From NCBI GenBank assembly GCA_002102555.1, contig MCFL01000185.1:1-48627 (forward strand): a stretch of 48,627 nucleotides of DNA, in the 5' to 3' direction. The notes beneath the pieces are model-generated. The model did not search any database. It worked only from the letters and a program-made list of their open reading frames with translations, and was not told the DNA's origin. Numbering within the stretch: the stretch's first letter is position 1; the number at the start of each line of letters is the position of its first letter. This document shows, one piece after another, positions 18,671-31,012 of this stretch. The DNA is from Catenaria anguillulae PL171. Lineage: Eukaryota; Blastocladiomycota; Blastocladiomycetes; Blastocladiales; Catenariaceae. Position numbers and translations under genes: made by a program.

Positions 18671-21600
18671 TCACCACGCGAGCGCCTCAGTGGAACATCC
18701 ACCACCTGTTCCTACTACTGCTCCCTGCTTGGCCCCGCATCCACCGGCCCCATTGACCACCCCGCTATCCGACTTTTTCAACCCATTGCCACCCGCCCGC
18801 TTCATATTCATGTTGACACGGAACAAGCGCTTGCCATACTTGTTGTACATGTTGGTAATGCCGCCGCCCGAAACCAATCCCTCTTCAAACTCGGACAATT
18901 CGAACGGAAACTCGCGGCCATCGACCGTGACCACACGGCGGGGCACGTCAATGGATACATCTGCCCCATTTTGTGCGAGCTCGTAAAACTTGTCGTCGCG
19001 CACAATGACGCCCAAAAGCGCCATGTTGTACTGGTTCCGGCCGTAAATGAATGCAAATCCCTTGGCAATCACGGCACGAATGCCGCAGCCCTTGAGCGCG
19101 CGCGGGGCCTCCTCGCGCGACGAGCCCGAGCCGAACCCGTGGCCGGCCACCACAATGGTGTGCCCGTTGGCGGCCCGCTCGCGGAATTCCGGGCGGAAGT
19201 ATTGGAAACAGTGTGTGCCAAGGTCCTCGTCTGATACGCCAGGCATGAATTGCGCGGGAATGATTTGATCCGTATCGACGTGGTCGCCAACAGCTTGCAC
19301 CTTGCCTGAAATCACCTCGTTCAAGGGTGACGGCGGCCGCTCGTCGGGACTGGCGGCAGCTTGTTGCTCGGGGATGACTTGAATAGGAGCGACCACATCG
19401 TCGGCAGAGAGCAAATCGGCCCGAGGCTCGATGATGGTAAACGGCGCGACCGCGGGCGTCATTTCGGGCGTGACTTCCATGACGGCACACATGCGCTGGA
19501 ACTCGGCCTGGTCAATGGCATCCAAGAGCGCTTGCGGGTTGGTAATCTTCATGTCAAACGACGACGCGGCCACCGTGGCGGCACTGGCCAAGTTGCCAAT
19601 GGATCCGGGACCCATGCGGTTCTTGAAGTTGCGGTTCTGCGAACTCAGCCACACCTCACCGTCGCCGGCAACGTCGGCAGCGACACCAAGGCAGTACGAG
19701 CAGCCGGGCACACCAACCGTGAATCCAGCGCGCTCGTAGACCTCAATGAGCCCGAGACGGCGCAGCTTATTGACGATCGGGACGGATCCAGGCGTGACCT
19801 TGCGATGACCAGAGACAGTGGGAACCAATCCCTGCGCGAGACCAGCACGCAACACCAACCCAGCAAGAATCAAATCCTCCTCGGCTGTAGTGCACGCGCC
19901 AATGAACACACCATCCAAGGTCTTGCCCGCAACCTCATCGACGTGCACGACATTGTCAGGCGACGGGTACAAAGCCACAAGTGAATCGACCTTGGACAAG
20001 TCAATCTCATGCACGGCGGCATACTTGGCGCCCTCGTCGGCCTTGAAGTACTTGCCCTCATCCTTGTGCGACTTGCGCGCCGCAATGTACGCGGCCGTGA
20101 CGGCATCGGCCTCAAAGACGCCCGCAATACCGCCAAATTCGGTGGTCATGTTGGCAATGGCAAAGCGCGCATCCACAGACAAGTGCGCAAGGCCCGGGCC
20201 CGTGTACTCGACGGCGCGCTCGAACGCGACCGTGTTACGCTTGAGTTGGCCAAGCACGTACAAGATGGCGTCCTTGCCGCCAATGCCAAACTTTGGCTGC
20301 CCGACAAACTTGATGTTGACCACCTCGGGTACTCGCAGCCAGGTTTGGCCAGTGACCATGGGCATGGTCACGTCGGCTGCACCGAGGCCCACGGCAAATG
20401 CGCCCACGTTTCCCGCCGAACAACTATGCGAATCGGCACCAATGACGATTTGACCGGGTTGAGCACGTTGACGGCAGAACTCGGTGTGCAAGATGGTTTG
20501 GTTGGGCCCGTGAAAGTCGGTGAGCTGGGCTTCCTTGGCAAAGTCTTCTGAGGCTTGAATGAGACCGCGGGCTTTTGGGAGGTGATTGATGGACGGGTCA
20601 ACAGTGTGGTCAATGGCGAGCCAAAAGCGATTGCGGTCGTGAATTTTCGGGCGCCCAATCACATCATATGTCTTGTCCATGCCTTTCCAGGTCAATTCCG
20701 AAGCACTGTGTTCAAAACGTAGAGCAGGTTAGAATGATGCGGAAAAGAAAAGGAAAAGGTCAATAAGTTGGGCGTGTACGCACATGGTCCAATCGACCTT
20801 GACACAAATCATGTCTCCAGGATACACATGACCCGGACGGACCATTTCGACTGCTGACTCGGTCAAGATCTTTTCACAAATGTTCATTGGCCTGCGCCGG
20901 GTCGCCAACATGCTTTGCATTTCGGCCACGATCGCGTCGCCAACCTCGACCGTGCTTGCCTTGCCGCCAATATCTGCCGTGGTGATGCCGGCCTCGATCG
21001 TCTTCCTGACCGCCTCCTCAACCAAGTCGGCCTCCCAGGCCATATCGAGCGAGTACCGGAACATCATGGCCACCGACAAGATGGTCCCAATCGGATTGGC
21101 CTTGCCCTGGCCGGCAATATCTGGCGCAGACCCGTGAATCGGCTCGTACAAGCCGATAGGCGACGGAATGGCCTTGACGGACGCCGACGGCATGAGGCCC
21201 AACGAGCCGGGAATAATGCTTGCCTCGTCGGAAATGATGTCGCCAAACATGTTTTCCGTCAAAATGATGCCGTTGAACGTTGCGGGCGACTTGACCATGA
21301 GCATGGCGGCCGTGTCGACGAGGCACGTCGAAAAGGGGACTTGCGGGAATTCCGTGGCAAGAATGTCGGTGACAGTGGAACGCCACAGGCGAGATGTGGC
21401 GAGAACATTGGCCTTGTCGACGAGGGTGATGCGCTCGGGCGGCGAGGATTGCATGGCCAAGTTGCCCGCAAGACGCGTGATGCGTGCAATTTCAGAGCGC
21501 GTGTACCTCATGGAATCGGTTGCTGTTGTTCGAACGAATTGTGATCAGCCATTGAGCAACATGTCCACCCCAGTAGGGAGTAGGAAACAACGCACCGGCA

Positions 21601-22079
21601 ATTTCTCCATCCTGGCCAACCGCTTGCGCTTCGGTCCGGTCGCCAAAGTAAATGCCCGAGCACAACTCACGCACGATAGTACATTTGGTGAATCCCTCGA
21701 GGGCCGACGACTTGAGAGGCGACTTTTCCTTGCACGACTCGGCGGGAAAGTAAACTGGGCGCAAGTTGGCAAACACGTCGAGCTCTTGGCGAAGGGCCAA
21801 CAGGCCACGTTCGGGGCGAATGTCTTGTGCGACCTTGTCCCATTTGGGCCCACCGACGGCGCCGAGCAAGATGGCACGCGTTTTCGGGTCGCGGACCGCA
21901 GCAAGCGTGTCGTCAGGCAAGGGCGACCCGGCAGCATCGATGGCGGCGCCACCAACCAGGTGGGTTGCGGTGGTGATGCGCTTGGGGAAGAGGTCGAGAA
22001 TACGTTGCGCTTGCGACGTGATTTCCGGGCCAATGCCGTCGCCGGGAAGGATGAGGACGTGGTTGGGCTCAGCAGACAT
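18671..22079 (-). CDS. fused LeuB-LeuC-LeuD: isopropylmalate dehydrogenase plus isopropylmalate dehydratase
   Basis: One reading frame of 1085 residues from exons 22079-21596, 21522-20784 and 20705-18671 (introns 73 and 78 nt, both GTGCGT). Residues 1 to about 372 form a complete 3-isopropylmalate dehydrogenase (LEU2/LeuB): [45 protein letters not shown] and [18 protein letters not shown]. After about ten linker residues comes the dehydratase large domain (LeuC, aconitase family), starting NICEKIL, with [11 protein letters not shown] and iron-sulfur cysteines in GACTT (near 679) and PGCSYC (near 743 and 746). From about 871 comes the small LeuD domain ([27 protein letters not shown]). Fungi normally carry LEU2 and LEU1 as separate genes. 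The two activities are consecutive steps of leucine synthesis. No stop, intron or transit peptide separates the parts; probably cytosolic. A fusion across an assembly error is possible but unlikely, because the junction is inside an exon. Confidence 0.9.
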
Positions 22080-22605
22080 GGTGTTGGTTCAGATTGGGGG
22101 TATTGATGGTGTGGTAGTGTGCTGGGTAGAGCAGTCAACTTGAATGTGATGGGGTGCATCCTGACGTTGCGGGTGCGGGCCCGCAATAGCTTTTGAACAG
22201 GACTGCCTGGTCGATCCAAAGTGGGCTCCCAGTGTCTCCGCCCAAAAGGCACGCGATCGCCATGTCGCTCTTCAAGTTCCCACCACCAGTCATAATGTCC
22301 GTTTTCACGCCCACGTGGTGCACCTTATCAGCAGCGGCGATGACTCCCGTGCATGCCATGGAGTGACGTGACGCCTGAAATAAATCCTCACGCGACCAAT
22401 TTGCGCAGACTCATTGGCAGCATTCCGTCCGCGTGCTAATTAATTTGCGGCTTTTTGGCTGTTTGCAGTCACGCGTCACGTGTATCGTAGAGTACTTTGG
22501 ATCAGCCTTCGACGCGTGAAAAGGGTGGGAAGTAGTGGTCGCTACAGATCACGAGTTACCTTTATACACGACTGACAACCACTGCCCCTTTCGTTCTCGC
22601 CCACC
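22080..22605. promoter_or_regulatory. divergent promoter of LEU fusion and mitochondrial carrier
   Basis: 526 bp between two divergent starts. It holds a TATA-like TTTATACA at 22561-22568 (45 bp before the carrier ATG), a TCACGTG box (CACGTG at 22477-22482) and a second CACGTG at 22312-22317. CACGTG is bound by bHLH factors such as Cbf1; TCACGTG is the form seen in yeast sulfur genes. I looked for the Leu3 site (CCGG-N2-CCGG) and did not find it. Binding is inference. Confidence 0.45.
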
Positions 22606-23761
22606 ATGACCAACGTTCATTCCGCTTCCATCACCAACTCATCGCACCCAGTCACCATGATCTCTGCAAACCGCGCCATTCCCACTCCGGCCACCAAAAA
22701 GCCCGAACCCACGACGGGCGACGCATTCGTTGCAGGCGCTGTCGGCCTGTCGCTCGCCTACGCAACCATGCATCCGCTCGACTCGCTCAAGACCATCATT
22801 CAAGCAGCTAGCGACCCGTCCTCTTCCGCCGCCGCTAAGTTCAAGGATCGGCCTGCAGGCTTCAAGCCCATTTGGAACATGCTGTCGCGAGGGTTCACGG
22901 CAAGTGTTTTGGGAGCTGCAGCGCAGGTATGTTTATGTTTAAGCATCAAGTGTTCCCACGCAAAGCGGTCCTGCCTGCCGCTGACCCATGAAGTCACTGA
23001 AATGACTACAGGGAGGCCTCCGCTTGTCGTCATATGAAACGACAAAAAAGTACCTTGCGCCGTACGGCGGCGCGGCCCATCCGGTAGCCATGACCACCTT
23101 TGCCGCGCTCGTCGGCGACCTTGCCAGTTCGATTGTCAAAGTGCCACGCGAAGTCGTCACTGCTCGCATGCAAACGGGCTTCTACTCTGGTCCAGGGGCA
23201 CCCAAAACCGCCATTGAGGTTGTCGGTCGCATTGTCCGCGACGAAGGTCCCTTGGCCCTTTGGCAAGGATTCGGGCCCATCATTGCGCGCGACGGGCCAT
23301 TCATGATTGTCTTGTTTGTGACGTACGAGTCGTTCAAGGCGCGGTACAACAACAACGTGCAAGCAACGGCTGCTGCACTTGCAACAAGTGTACGAGTACG
23401 TGACGGGCGAGTACCTGCGCCGAGCCATGCACATGCCGGGTCGTCCATGGTGGAGGTGCCTGTGATTTCAACGTCGCAGTCAACGCTGTTTGGAGGCATT
23501 TCGGGCGCCTTGGCTGGGTTTACGACCACGCCCTTGGACGTTTTGCGCACGCGTGTGTTGACCACGGCGACCGCGGTGCAGCAAGCTCGACCAAAGGGCA
23601 TTGTGAGTGGGTTGACCGACATTTATCGGCAGGACGGTGGGGTCAAGGCACTTTATCGAGGGGCTGTGGCCAGGTCGGCGTGGTGGTTTTGTGTGTGTTC
23701 CATCTTCTTTCCAACGTATGAGGCCGTCAAGGAGGCATGTGCGGCAAGGAGCATGGTATGA
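22606..23761 (+). CDS. mitochondrial carrier family (SLC25) transporter
   Basis: An inner-membrane solute carrier of 356 residues in two exons (22606-22926, 23012-23761; intron 85 nt, GTATGT...TACAG). The three repeats each carry the carrier signature P-x-[DE]-x-x-[KR] or a close variant: PLDSLK (57-62), PREVVTAR (from 152) and PLDVLRTR (from 281). The second repeat (VPREVVTARMQTG, then ARDGPF) recalls S-adenosylmethionine carriers (Pet8/SLC25A26), but I cannot fix the substrate by eye. A Ser/Thr/Pro-rich N-terminal extension of about 35 residues and an insert near residues 215-250 are not typical. A TCACGTG box lies upstream, which would suit a link to methionine metabolism. Confidence 0.85.
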
Positions 23762-23828
23762 ATGGATGGAGGTAGTGCCTGTCTGGATAGTCCTCATGTG
23801 AAATAAACGATTCAGTGCGTAGTGATAG

Positions 23829-24566
23829 CTACTCGTCAAATGATAGCAAGTGCGATCCGCCCTTCTTCTTCGCCTTCCCCACACTCTTGGCCACCACCGG
23901 CGACTCTTTTTTATCGCGGCCCGTGACCACTTTCTTGCCCACACTCACCGCTCCGTGCACCTTGCCACTTTCACCCGTTGCACCAGATCCACTTGTTTTG
24001 GCCTGAAATAGCAGCTTGCCCGACTTTGAATCCACAGGCGGACCGGATCGCGTCTGCACAACTGCAGGTTCCTCAGGTGCCCGGCCATCCACCACTGCAT
24101 TCGGATGCAATATCCGAAGCCGCTCCAAATCGCGCTCGTCCATCTCGCTGCCCGTGGCGTCGTCGGGCATGACCACCAGAGGCCCGTCGTCGTCAAGTTC
24201 AGCCTCGCCCTGAATGGCGCACCGGCGTTTGGCCTCTGAGTCGGCTGCCGATTGGGATGCGGTAGCTGTGAAACGAGTGGACGTGTTGCCGCCGACTTGG
24301 GCCTTGAGCTGCTGCAGAAACTTTGGTGTTTCCATGTTGAATTGAAGGCCTTGGCGCATTTGGTAGGAGCCGAGCTTGCCCTTGGGTTGTGGTGAGTCAT
24401 CGGTCCCATCATCGTTGTTGTTGTTGCCGAGATGCCGAGCAGAGGTGGAACTGGCGGGTGGTGAGGGGCGGTCACGGTGGGCACGGTCCGGGTGAGAGGT
24501 GGGCGTGGCCTGTGGGTGAGTTGGGTCGCTGGATCGAGAGTGGCTGTGTGGATTTGAGGACTGCAT
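23829..24566 (-). CDS. DUF4604 / KIAA1143-like protein
   Basis: A single-exon protein of 245 residues. After a disordered Ser/Pro/His-rich N-terminus (1-60) it has the DUF4604 pattern known from human KIAA1143: an aromatic start (KLGSYQMRQGLQFN), ETPKFLQQLKAQVG, an acidic DDDGPLVVM segment, a GKLLFQ block, and a lysine-rich end finishing SHLLSFDE. Function is unknown in the family; a nuclear role is usually supposed. It runs tail-to-tail with the carrier. Confidence 0.8.
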   Translation of the reverse strand: MQSSNPHSHSRSSDPTHPQATPTSHPDRAHRDRPSPPASSTSARHLGNNNNDDGTDDSPQPKGKLGSYQMRQGLQFNMETPKFLQQLKAQVGGNTSTRFTATASQSAADSEAKRRCAIQGEAELDDDGPLVVMPDDATGSEMDERDLERLRILHPNAVVDGRAPEEPAVVQTRSGPPVDSKSGKLLFQAKTSGSGATGESGKVHGAVSVGKKVVTGRDKKESPVVAKSVGKAKKKGGSHLLSFDE

Positions 24567-24931
24567 CGTGTCGTGTTGCTGTACATAAGAGTTACCATGC
24601 AGTATATATACTTACCTGTGCAATTCCCATTAAACGTTTCAATGCCAACGTAAAGCACAGGCCGCCGATGCGCCGATCCTCAGACCGCGTCTCACATGTC
24701 CGTGCCATTTGACAATGGTGGTCGTCTCACACCACATGCATGCAGTCAGCCCAACCCTCCGCCCGACCCTCGGCATCACCTGGCCGCAACGCAGACTCTA
24801 TGCACTCCTGCCTCCTCGCCATTGCCTCTGCTCTGCTCTTCAACCTCACTTGATTGATCGATCCTCCTGTCACCCCCATCCATCGGCACCGCCAGCGCCA
24901 GCGTCTCCACCAGCAGCCGCGCACAATCATC
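24567..24931. other. divergent promoter region of DUF4604 gene and RIF1-like gene
   Basis: 365 bp between divergent starts. A TATATA stretch lies near 24603-24609. CT-rich sequence precedes the RIF1-like ATG. No further gene is visible. Confidence 0.4.
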
Positions 24932-27900
24932 ATGGCCCCGCCTCATTCACGCCCGCAATCGAGTGCACCCGGCGCCGCGGCTACTCCAGTCATGCCCACT
25001 GGCCGCCAACCGGCAACTGCACCCGCGCCCGCTCCTGGCGCCGCCATTGTCCCTGCAACTCCCGCGCTGCTCGCCACGGCCACTTCTGGCCGCTTCACCA
25101 CGCCCGCTTGCGAATCCCCGCACCGTGCCGACGACCAGGTCCACACCGACTACGACTTTGCACAACTGCACTCCTCGCCCGCTCCCAAACTGCCTGAAGA
25201 ACACTTCGCCAGTCGCCGCACTACCACCACCACCACAACAACAGCGGCCACAGACAATGCTGCAAGTGCCAACGCAAGTGGTGGTTCTGCTACCGGCCGT
25301 GCCCGCCCCAACGCCGTCGACAACGCTGCTCTCAGCAGCTCGGACCAAGAGGACGATCCCGAGCTGAAGGCCATTCAAGACTTGGCGCTCCCGACGGTCC
25401 ATCCACAAGACGCCGTGCCCGAACTCGTCAGGTGGCTCTTGGAGCCTGAAGATCCCACTGCTTGGATCTTTGCATACCGGTCCTTGTTGGTGCGCATCAG
25501 GGAGGCGCAGAGTGCTGATGAGCACCATCTGCAGCAACAGCAGCCAGACGGCGGTCAAACCGTGGCAGGTGGATCCGTCGGCGCAGATGAAAATGCCCCG
25601 AGAGAGCCAACGCAGGAGCAAGAGTTGGCAGTGCTTGCCCCGAGGATGAGTGACGTGGTCAAGGTTTTCAAGCGGGACATTAGCCCGGCGTCGGACGATG
25701 TTGTGTACGCATTTTCGACTTCTGACCACTGATCGCTTTGGTTTCCATGACTCACCCTTTGGCTATTTCAATCAGCATCCACGAAGCGCTCAAGTTGCTC
25801 GGATTCGTCTTGTACACGCCAAGATTATTCAACGTCATTGGCCGTATGTCGTACCCTTTGTTTCCCCCCCCCCCCCCCCAGACTGTGAGTGCGTGTATAC
25901 TCAAGATTTTTTCATGTCATCGCAGCCCAAATCACTTCCGACCTGATTCAACGTGCCCTCATCCTCGGCAAATCCACTGAAGACAAGTCGACATGCCACC
26001 TCTGCATCTGGGTGCTGCGCATGCAACGCCTCCCTTCAACCCACTTCACGTCTCGCGCCGTGCTAGGCGAAATCATTGACACGCTCGCCTACGCCTTGCG
26101 CGTTCCCGCACCTTTCCAGTCGACCGTGATTCCAACCGAAGCCATCTTTGCCCTCGACTCGCTGCTGCGCCTACTCCCGCGGCCCGTGCTCGGCATGGCC
26201 AAGGAGTGGCTTCTCCCCGCGTGTATGAACTTGGCCGCCACAAACGACCTGGTCCGCAAACACTGCATCGAGTTTTTCCAAGCACACTTGCTCATGTTTG
26301 CCGAGGAATCCGCCAAGCTTCAGCCGGCCCTGGATTTTGCTTGGGAAAAGTACTCGGTGCGCATGATCTTTGACCTGACCGAGCTCACAAACAAGCATGA
26401 GCGCGACGGCATGAAGGCATGGTCCATTTCCATGGTGCTGTATGCCGCACAAATGCAAAAGCACCAGCAGTTTATCAACGGCATGCTCAAGATTGTCGAG
26501 CGCTACTTCAACATGAAGCGTGCCAGCGCAAAGCTGTACGGGTATCGCGCATGGACGTACTTGGTGTATGCGTCGGCAGTCACGCGCACGTTGACGCAGG
26601 AGCGCAGGGTCAAGTTGTTGATGATTCCCATGCTCAATTCGTTTTCGCATGACCGGTTTGCTCAGTTGCGGCTCTGTGCGGCAGATGCGTGGATCAACTT
26701 GGTGTATGCCATGGGCACGGCCGGTGCGGCGGCGTGGCCACAGTTGGCCCTCGAGGCGGCCATCAAGCCGGCGTTGCCCAGGTTGGTTGTGGCAAAAGAT
26801 CCGGACGTGAGAAGCGCTGGGTGGGCCGTGTTCGATGTGTTGGTCAATGTTGCCGATTCAGGTACGAATCCATTTTGTTCTTTTCCTTGTCTTTCGCTTG
26901 AGCCTTGGGACCCTGACCTCAAGTTCGAAATCCAAATACGCAGACCCTATTGTCAACCCCAACGCCGAAATCAACCTTGCCCAGCTTATGCCCCTTCTCA
27001 ACCCAGATCTCAAGCCCACCGACTACCTTCGCAACATCTCTGTTGGCCCCAAATGGTTCCGATCACACGTTGGCGACCTGCTTTCGTTTGTCCGCGCCGG
27101 CCACTTTATGGGCCCGCGCCAATTCACGCCCGACCAAATGGTCCCAAGCCCAGGCATGCACATGCCAGCGCTGCCCATTCGCACACACGAAGCATTCCGG
27201 CGCATCATCCTCGGGCTCGCGCGTGCATGTTCCAAGGATATTCACTTGTCCAACGACAGCGTGGGCGCCCTGCTCAAGGTGGGCGAGTTTTTGGCCGACA
27301 TGATTCACCCGCCCGCGGCCATTGTCGAAGAGGCCGCAAATTTGGAGGACATGTTGGCAAAGCAAGGCGCAGAAGCAGCGGCAGCCGCCGCGTCAGTGCC
27401 GTCGGGAGACAACGTCATTTCTTTGCAGCCCACGTGCCCCGACCCGTGTTGGCGCATGGACATGCTTGATTTAATTCTGTCTACGGTCGCTTCGCACATG
27501 CCTGCGCGCCTGCTGCAGAGCAAGCGGTGTCGGTACGGTGATCTCGAGGAAACGTGCCGCGTGCGCATTCGTGAAGGGTCGGTGTTGGCCGATCACTTGT
27601 TTACGTTTGCAGACGTGCACTTGACGCCCGCAGTGTACTTGGTGCTGTTGTGGGTCGAGTCGTGGTCGGCAGACGATTTGGTTGCGGCGGCCAATGCTCG
27701 GGCAGAGTCTGAGATGCAGAACGATCAGTCGATGCAGGTCAAGAGATTGAGTTCGGCCGTCGGTGGCAGCGAGGCAGATCCGATGCCGACGTCGACGGCA
27801 CGCAGTGGCACGGAGCTCGTGGGCGGCGTCAAGATGCCCATGGTGGCGGATGATCCCGCCAGGGTCGCCGTGTATTGGGAAAAGTATGCCGAGCTGGTCC

Positions 27901-30255
27901 GGTTGGCGGCCGATTCACAAGGTTTGGTGCACAGTCTGTATTCCATCTTGTACTTGCTTGAGGTGCAGACTGCGTCGTATCCGTTGAAGGTGCAGTTGAA
28001 TTACTGGGTTCCCATTGGTATGTTCGCCTTCTCTTTCTTTTGTTTTTTCCAACGGTCTCATTTTAGAGTTTCGCACACCTTACGTTTTGGTTGGCAGCTG
28101 AACTCCTCACCACCCACCTCCGCTCGCAACGTGCCCGTGCCTCCACGTCCACCACGCCCGGCCATGCCCCCAACTCGCTCTCGGACGACTACGTGCTCAA
28201 CTTTGCCCTGGACGCCAGTCAGCAACACGACGACCTGATCCCGTCTCTTCTCATGTGGCCCGTGTGCAAAGTGCTCGAATGTGTGTCCACCAACCCAGCG
28301 TCGTGTGCCATGGACACGACCCTCGACTTTCCACAGGCAGAGTGGACCACGTTGTGGGACCTGGCCACCAGCCAAGATGCCAACTCGCCTAGAATCATCA
28401 AGAACCCATTCTTTTACCACCACCTGTTTGCCCGCACCGCCATGCAAGTGTTTGATGATCAAGCACGCTTGTTCAAGTCCGAGAGCCTGCTTGTTGCCAT
28501 GACGGGCGTGACAAGTGTGGTGCTCAACCGGTATGCGGCCACGCTCAAGTCGGCACGTGTGGCTCCCGATGATCCCATGCCGCTGTGGGTCGCGCTCTTG
28601 TTGGCGCAAGTGCGCTACTTTACGGACTCGCTCGCCCGCGGCGACGAGGTCCAGGGTCCATTGAGCGCCGCCGTGCCCATGCTTACGGGTGCCGTTGCCG
28701 ATGCCATCACTGCCGGTGTCGTGTCGCGGTCGGCGTTTGCCGTGGCCAATGTCGAGCTGTTGCTCGACGCCTGGACGAACGGCGTATGCGACGTGTTTCC
28801 CGTCCCAAGCACGCTGGACAATGTGCTGACGAGCGACGGGTTGCGCGAGTACCATCAAGTCATGGCGCGCGTATGGACGAGCTTGCTCAAGGTGTGGTTG
28901 GATCCCCGGTTTGAATTGCCCGTGCGCAGGATCATGCAGTTGGCCGGACACGTGTTTGTGACGGGGATGCGCGACGAGAATCCGGTCGCGGCGGTGCGCG
29001 AGCTCGCGATTCGTGCATGGAATGCAAAGTTTGCGGATGCAGTGGACGATCCCGAGTGGATCGATGCCATGTCGGACGAGGTGCTTGAGTTTTTGCGCAA
29101 TCACGCCGGCCGCGCTGTTGCGCCGCCGTTTGTACTTCCCCGCGCGCTCATGCAGGAGATTGAGCAAGCCCATGGCGAGATCACGGGGAGTCAAGATGAC
29201 GGTGGCGACTTGACCGTGATCGCGCCCGATGCAACGACACCAACGCCGTTTGCAAGTGCAGGAGCGGGTGGTGGCGCAGATGCCATGGATGAGGACGTCA
29301 CGGACGAGGACGAGCGAGCGGCCGCTGCAGGTGCGATCGTCAAGGCCCGGCGTGCCGCCGCCATGGCGCTCGCAACACACATTACTTCATCGCCGGTCGC
29401 ACCCAAGGCGCCCACAACGCCCACGCGGTCGCGCTTCAAGCCCACGCGCGCACGCGACGAGGATGCCTTGGCTGACGACACTACTTCTATGGACGACGAC
29501 GATGAGGACGACAGCGCCAGCACCTCGCCTCTGCACAAGAAGCGGCGCATGGGCGGTGCGCGCAATGGCATGGGCAAGAATGGCAAGGCGGGCACGCCGC
29601 GACGGTCGGCGGCAAGTTCCAATCGGCCGAGCGGGTTTGGCGCGGATTCACAAACCGAATACGTGGTCATTCCGCCGTCGCCCGCGGCGCCCGCAGCTGG
29701 AACCCCATTGGGCAAGCGGCGCATGGACAGTAATGGCGATCGGCTGTTGACGGAGCGGCAGATGGAGCGCGAGGAGGAGCGCGGGTTCATTCCGCCCATG
29801 TTTAATGCATTGGATCACACGCAGTCACGGACTCTGTCGTTGCCCGGTCAAGGCGCAGCGGGTGCACCTGCGGTCGATGGCGATCAAGATGGAATGGATG
29901 TGGATGAGAACGAGTTGGGGCCGAGCATGTCGGCAACGAAGCCATCAAGTCGGGCGACGAGTCGCCCTCCGTCACAAGATTCAGTTTGGACCTTCAACCA
30001 TGGTACTGGCCAGCCGTCGTTGGACGCCGAGCAAGTTGGCAAGCTCTCATTTGCGTACGTCTGCTCTTTTCGCCTTTCTTCACAGCAGCGCCCTGACTAT
30101 TTCTTTTTCACCTTCTTATTAGGGAGCTCGTCAATTTGCAAGGGCTCCTGCTTCAGTGGACGGGTGTTGTGCAGTCGAGCATGTCCCGTGCCCTCACTCA
30201 CCAAGCGCCCAGCGGACACTCGTCGACGCAGGCCGATGGGGATCAAGGGCAATAA
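24932..30255 (+). CDS. RIF1: RIF1-like telomere / replication-timing protein
   Basis: A large nuclear protein of 1646 residues in six exons: 24932-25704, 25776-25843, 25926-26861, 26944-28017, 28098-30054, 30123-30255, all phase-consistent. Residues 1-190 are disordered (poly-Thr, Ala/Pro). From about 190 to 1000 the chain is helical-repeat-like and fits the Rif1 N-terminal family: KSTEDKSTCHLCIWVLRMQ, EIIDTLAYALRVPAPFQST and EAIFALDSLLRLLPRPVLG. The C-terminal part is acidic and basic low complexity with a likely nuclear signal (HKKRRM). RIF1 controls origin firing and telomere length and recruits PP1. I did not see a clear PP1-docking RVxF or SILK motif, so that part of the role is unsupported. 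Intron 2 carries a C17 run (25864-25880). Start ATG has a good context (catcATGgcc). Confidence 0.75.
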
Positions 30256-31012
30256 GGGCCCACGTAAATCACATGTGTTTGTTGAGTATTTATTTTCCAA
30301 GGGTCCTCTGGCCCTTTTCCACAAATTGCATCCTGTATTTTCTTGCGCAAAATCAGCTGTTATTCGTTTTCTCCGTGCATTTGTTATGTTTCGTTTCATG
30401 ATTTTGCTCCATGTTTTTGCTGTACAATCTGCAATGCCTTGCCCTCATTACACACGCAACGTAAATATTACTTGTAAAATTTGGCTGCAGACCAGACACA
30501 TGGTCCAGGTGAGCTGAGCTGAGAGACACCACTGGCAAAGAGCACACGTTCGCGTTCGCGCCGGGTCCACTTTCCCATCATCCCTCTCTGACGTGCGATC
30601 CACTCACAGACTCGAGACATACTGCAACGCATAGAAAACTCGACGCACTCACCTGGCACCCTCGCAATCAACCTCAATCGCTGCCTGTTCCTCTGCCTAC
30701 CTTGATTCCTAACGCTCTCGTATCCGTGGCGAACCTGAAAACCCGATCCCGATCTTGCCCAAACGTCCGACAAGCCTTCAGTTCCGGCTTCGATCGTGTC
30801 CTGCCTCTTTGCCTTTGGACCGTGTGCCTGAATATCGAATCGCTCACCAGCTTGGACCCAGTCTCGTGCAAGTATTGAATCGCCGCTCGTTGGACTTGGA
30901 CCCGATCCAGATCTAGATCCAGATCCGACTTGTACCAGTGCAGCTCAACAACGTACGCAGTGTGCGGCAACGAGTCCGACCCGATCCAGAGTATTCCCTC
31001 GTGTCTCCCACC
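30256..31012. other. intergenic region with short GATCCAGATC repeats
   Basis: 757 bp with no convincing gene. Near 30903-30928 there are overlapping copies of GATCCAGATC/TAGATCC. The last 100 bp before the next ATG are pyrimidine-rich, as expected for a promoter or 5' leader. Confidence 0.45.

Noticed and set aside
22080-22605. Leu3-type operator upstream of the LEU fusion
   Set aside because: No CCGG-N2-CCGG or near match was found in the divergent promoter.
28058-29380. 440-codon open frame antisense to the RIF1-like gene
   Set aside because: It covers a phase-consistent exon of the RIF1-like gene and has His/Arg-rich shadow composition with no recognisable domain.
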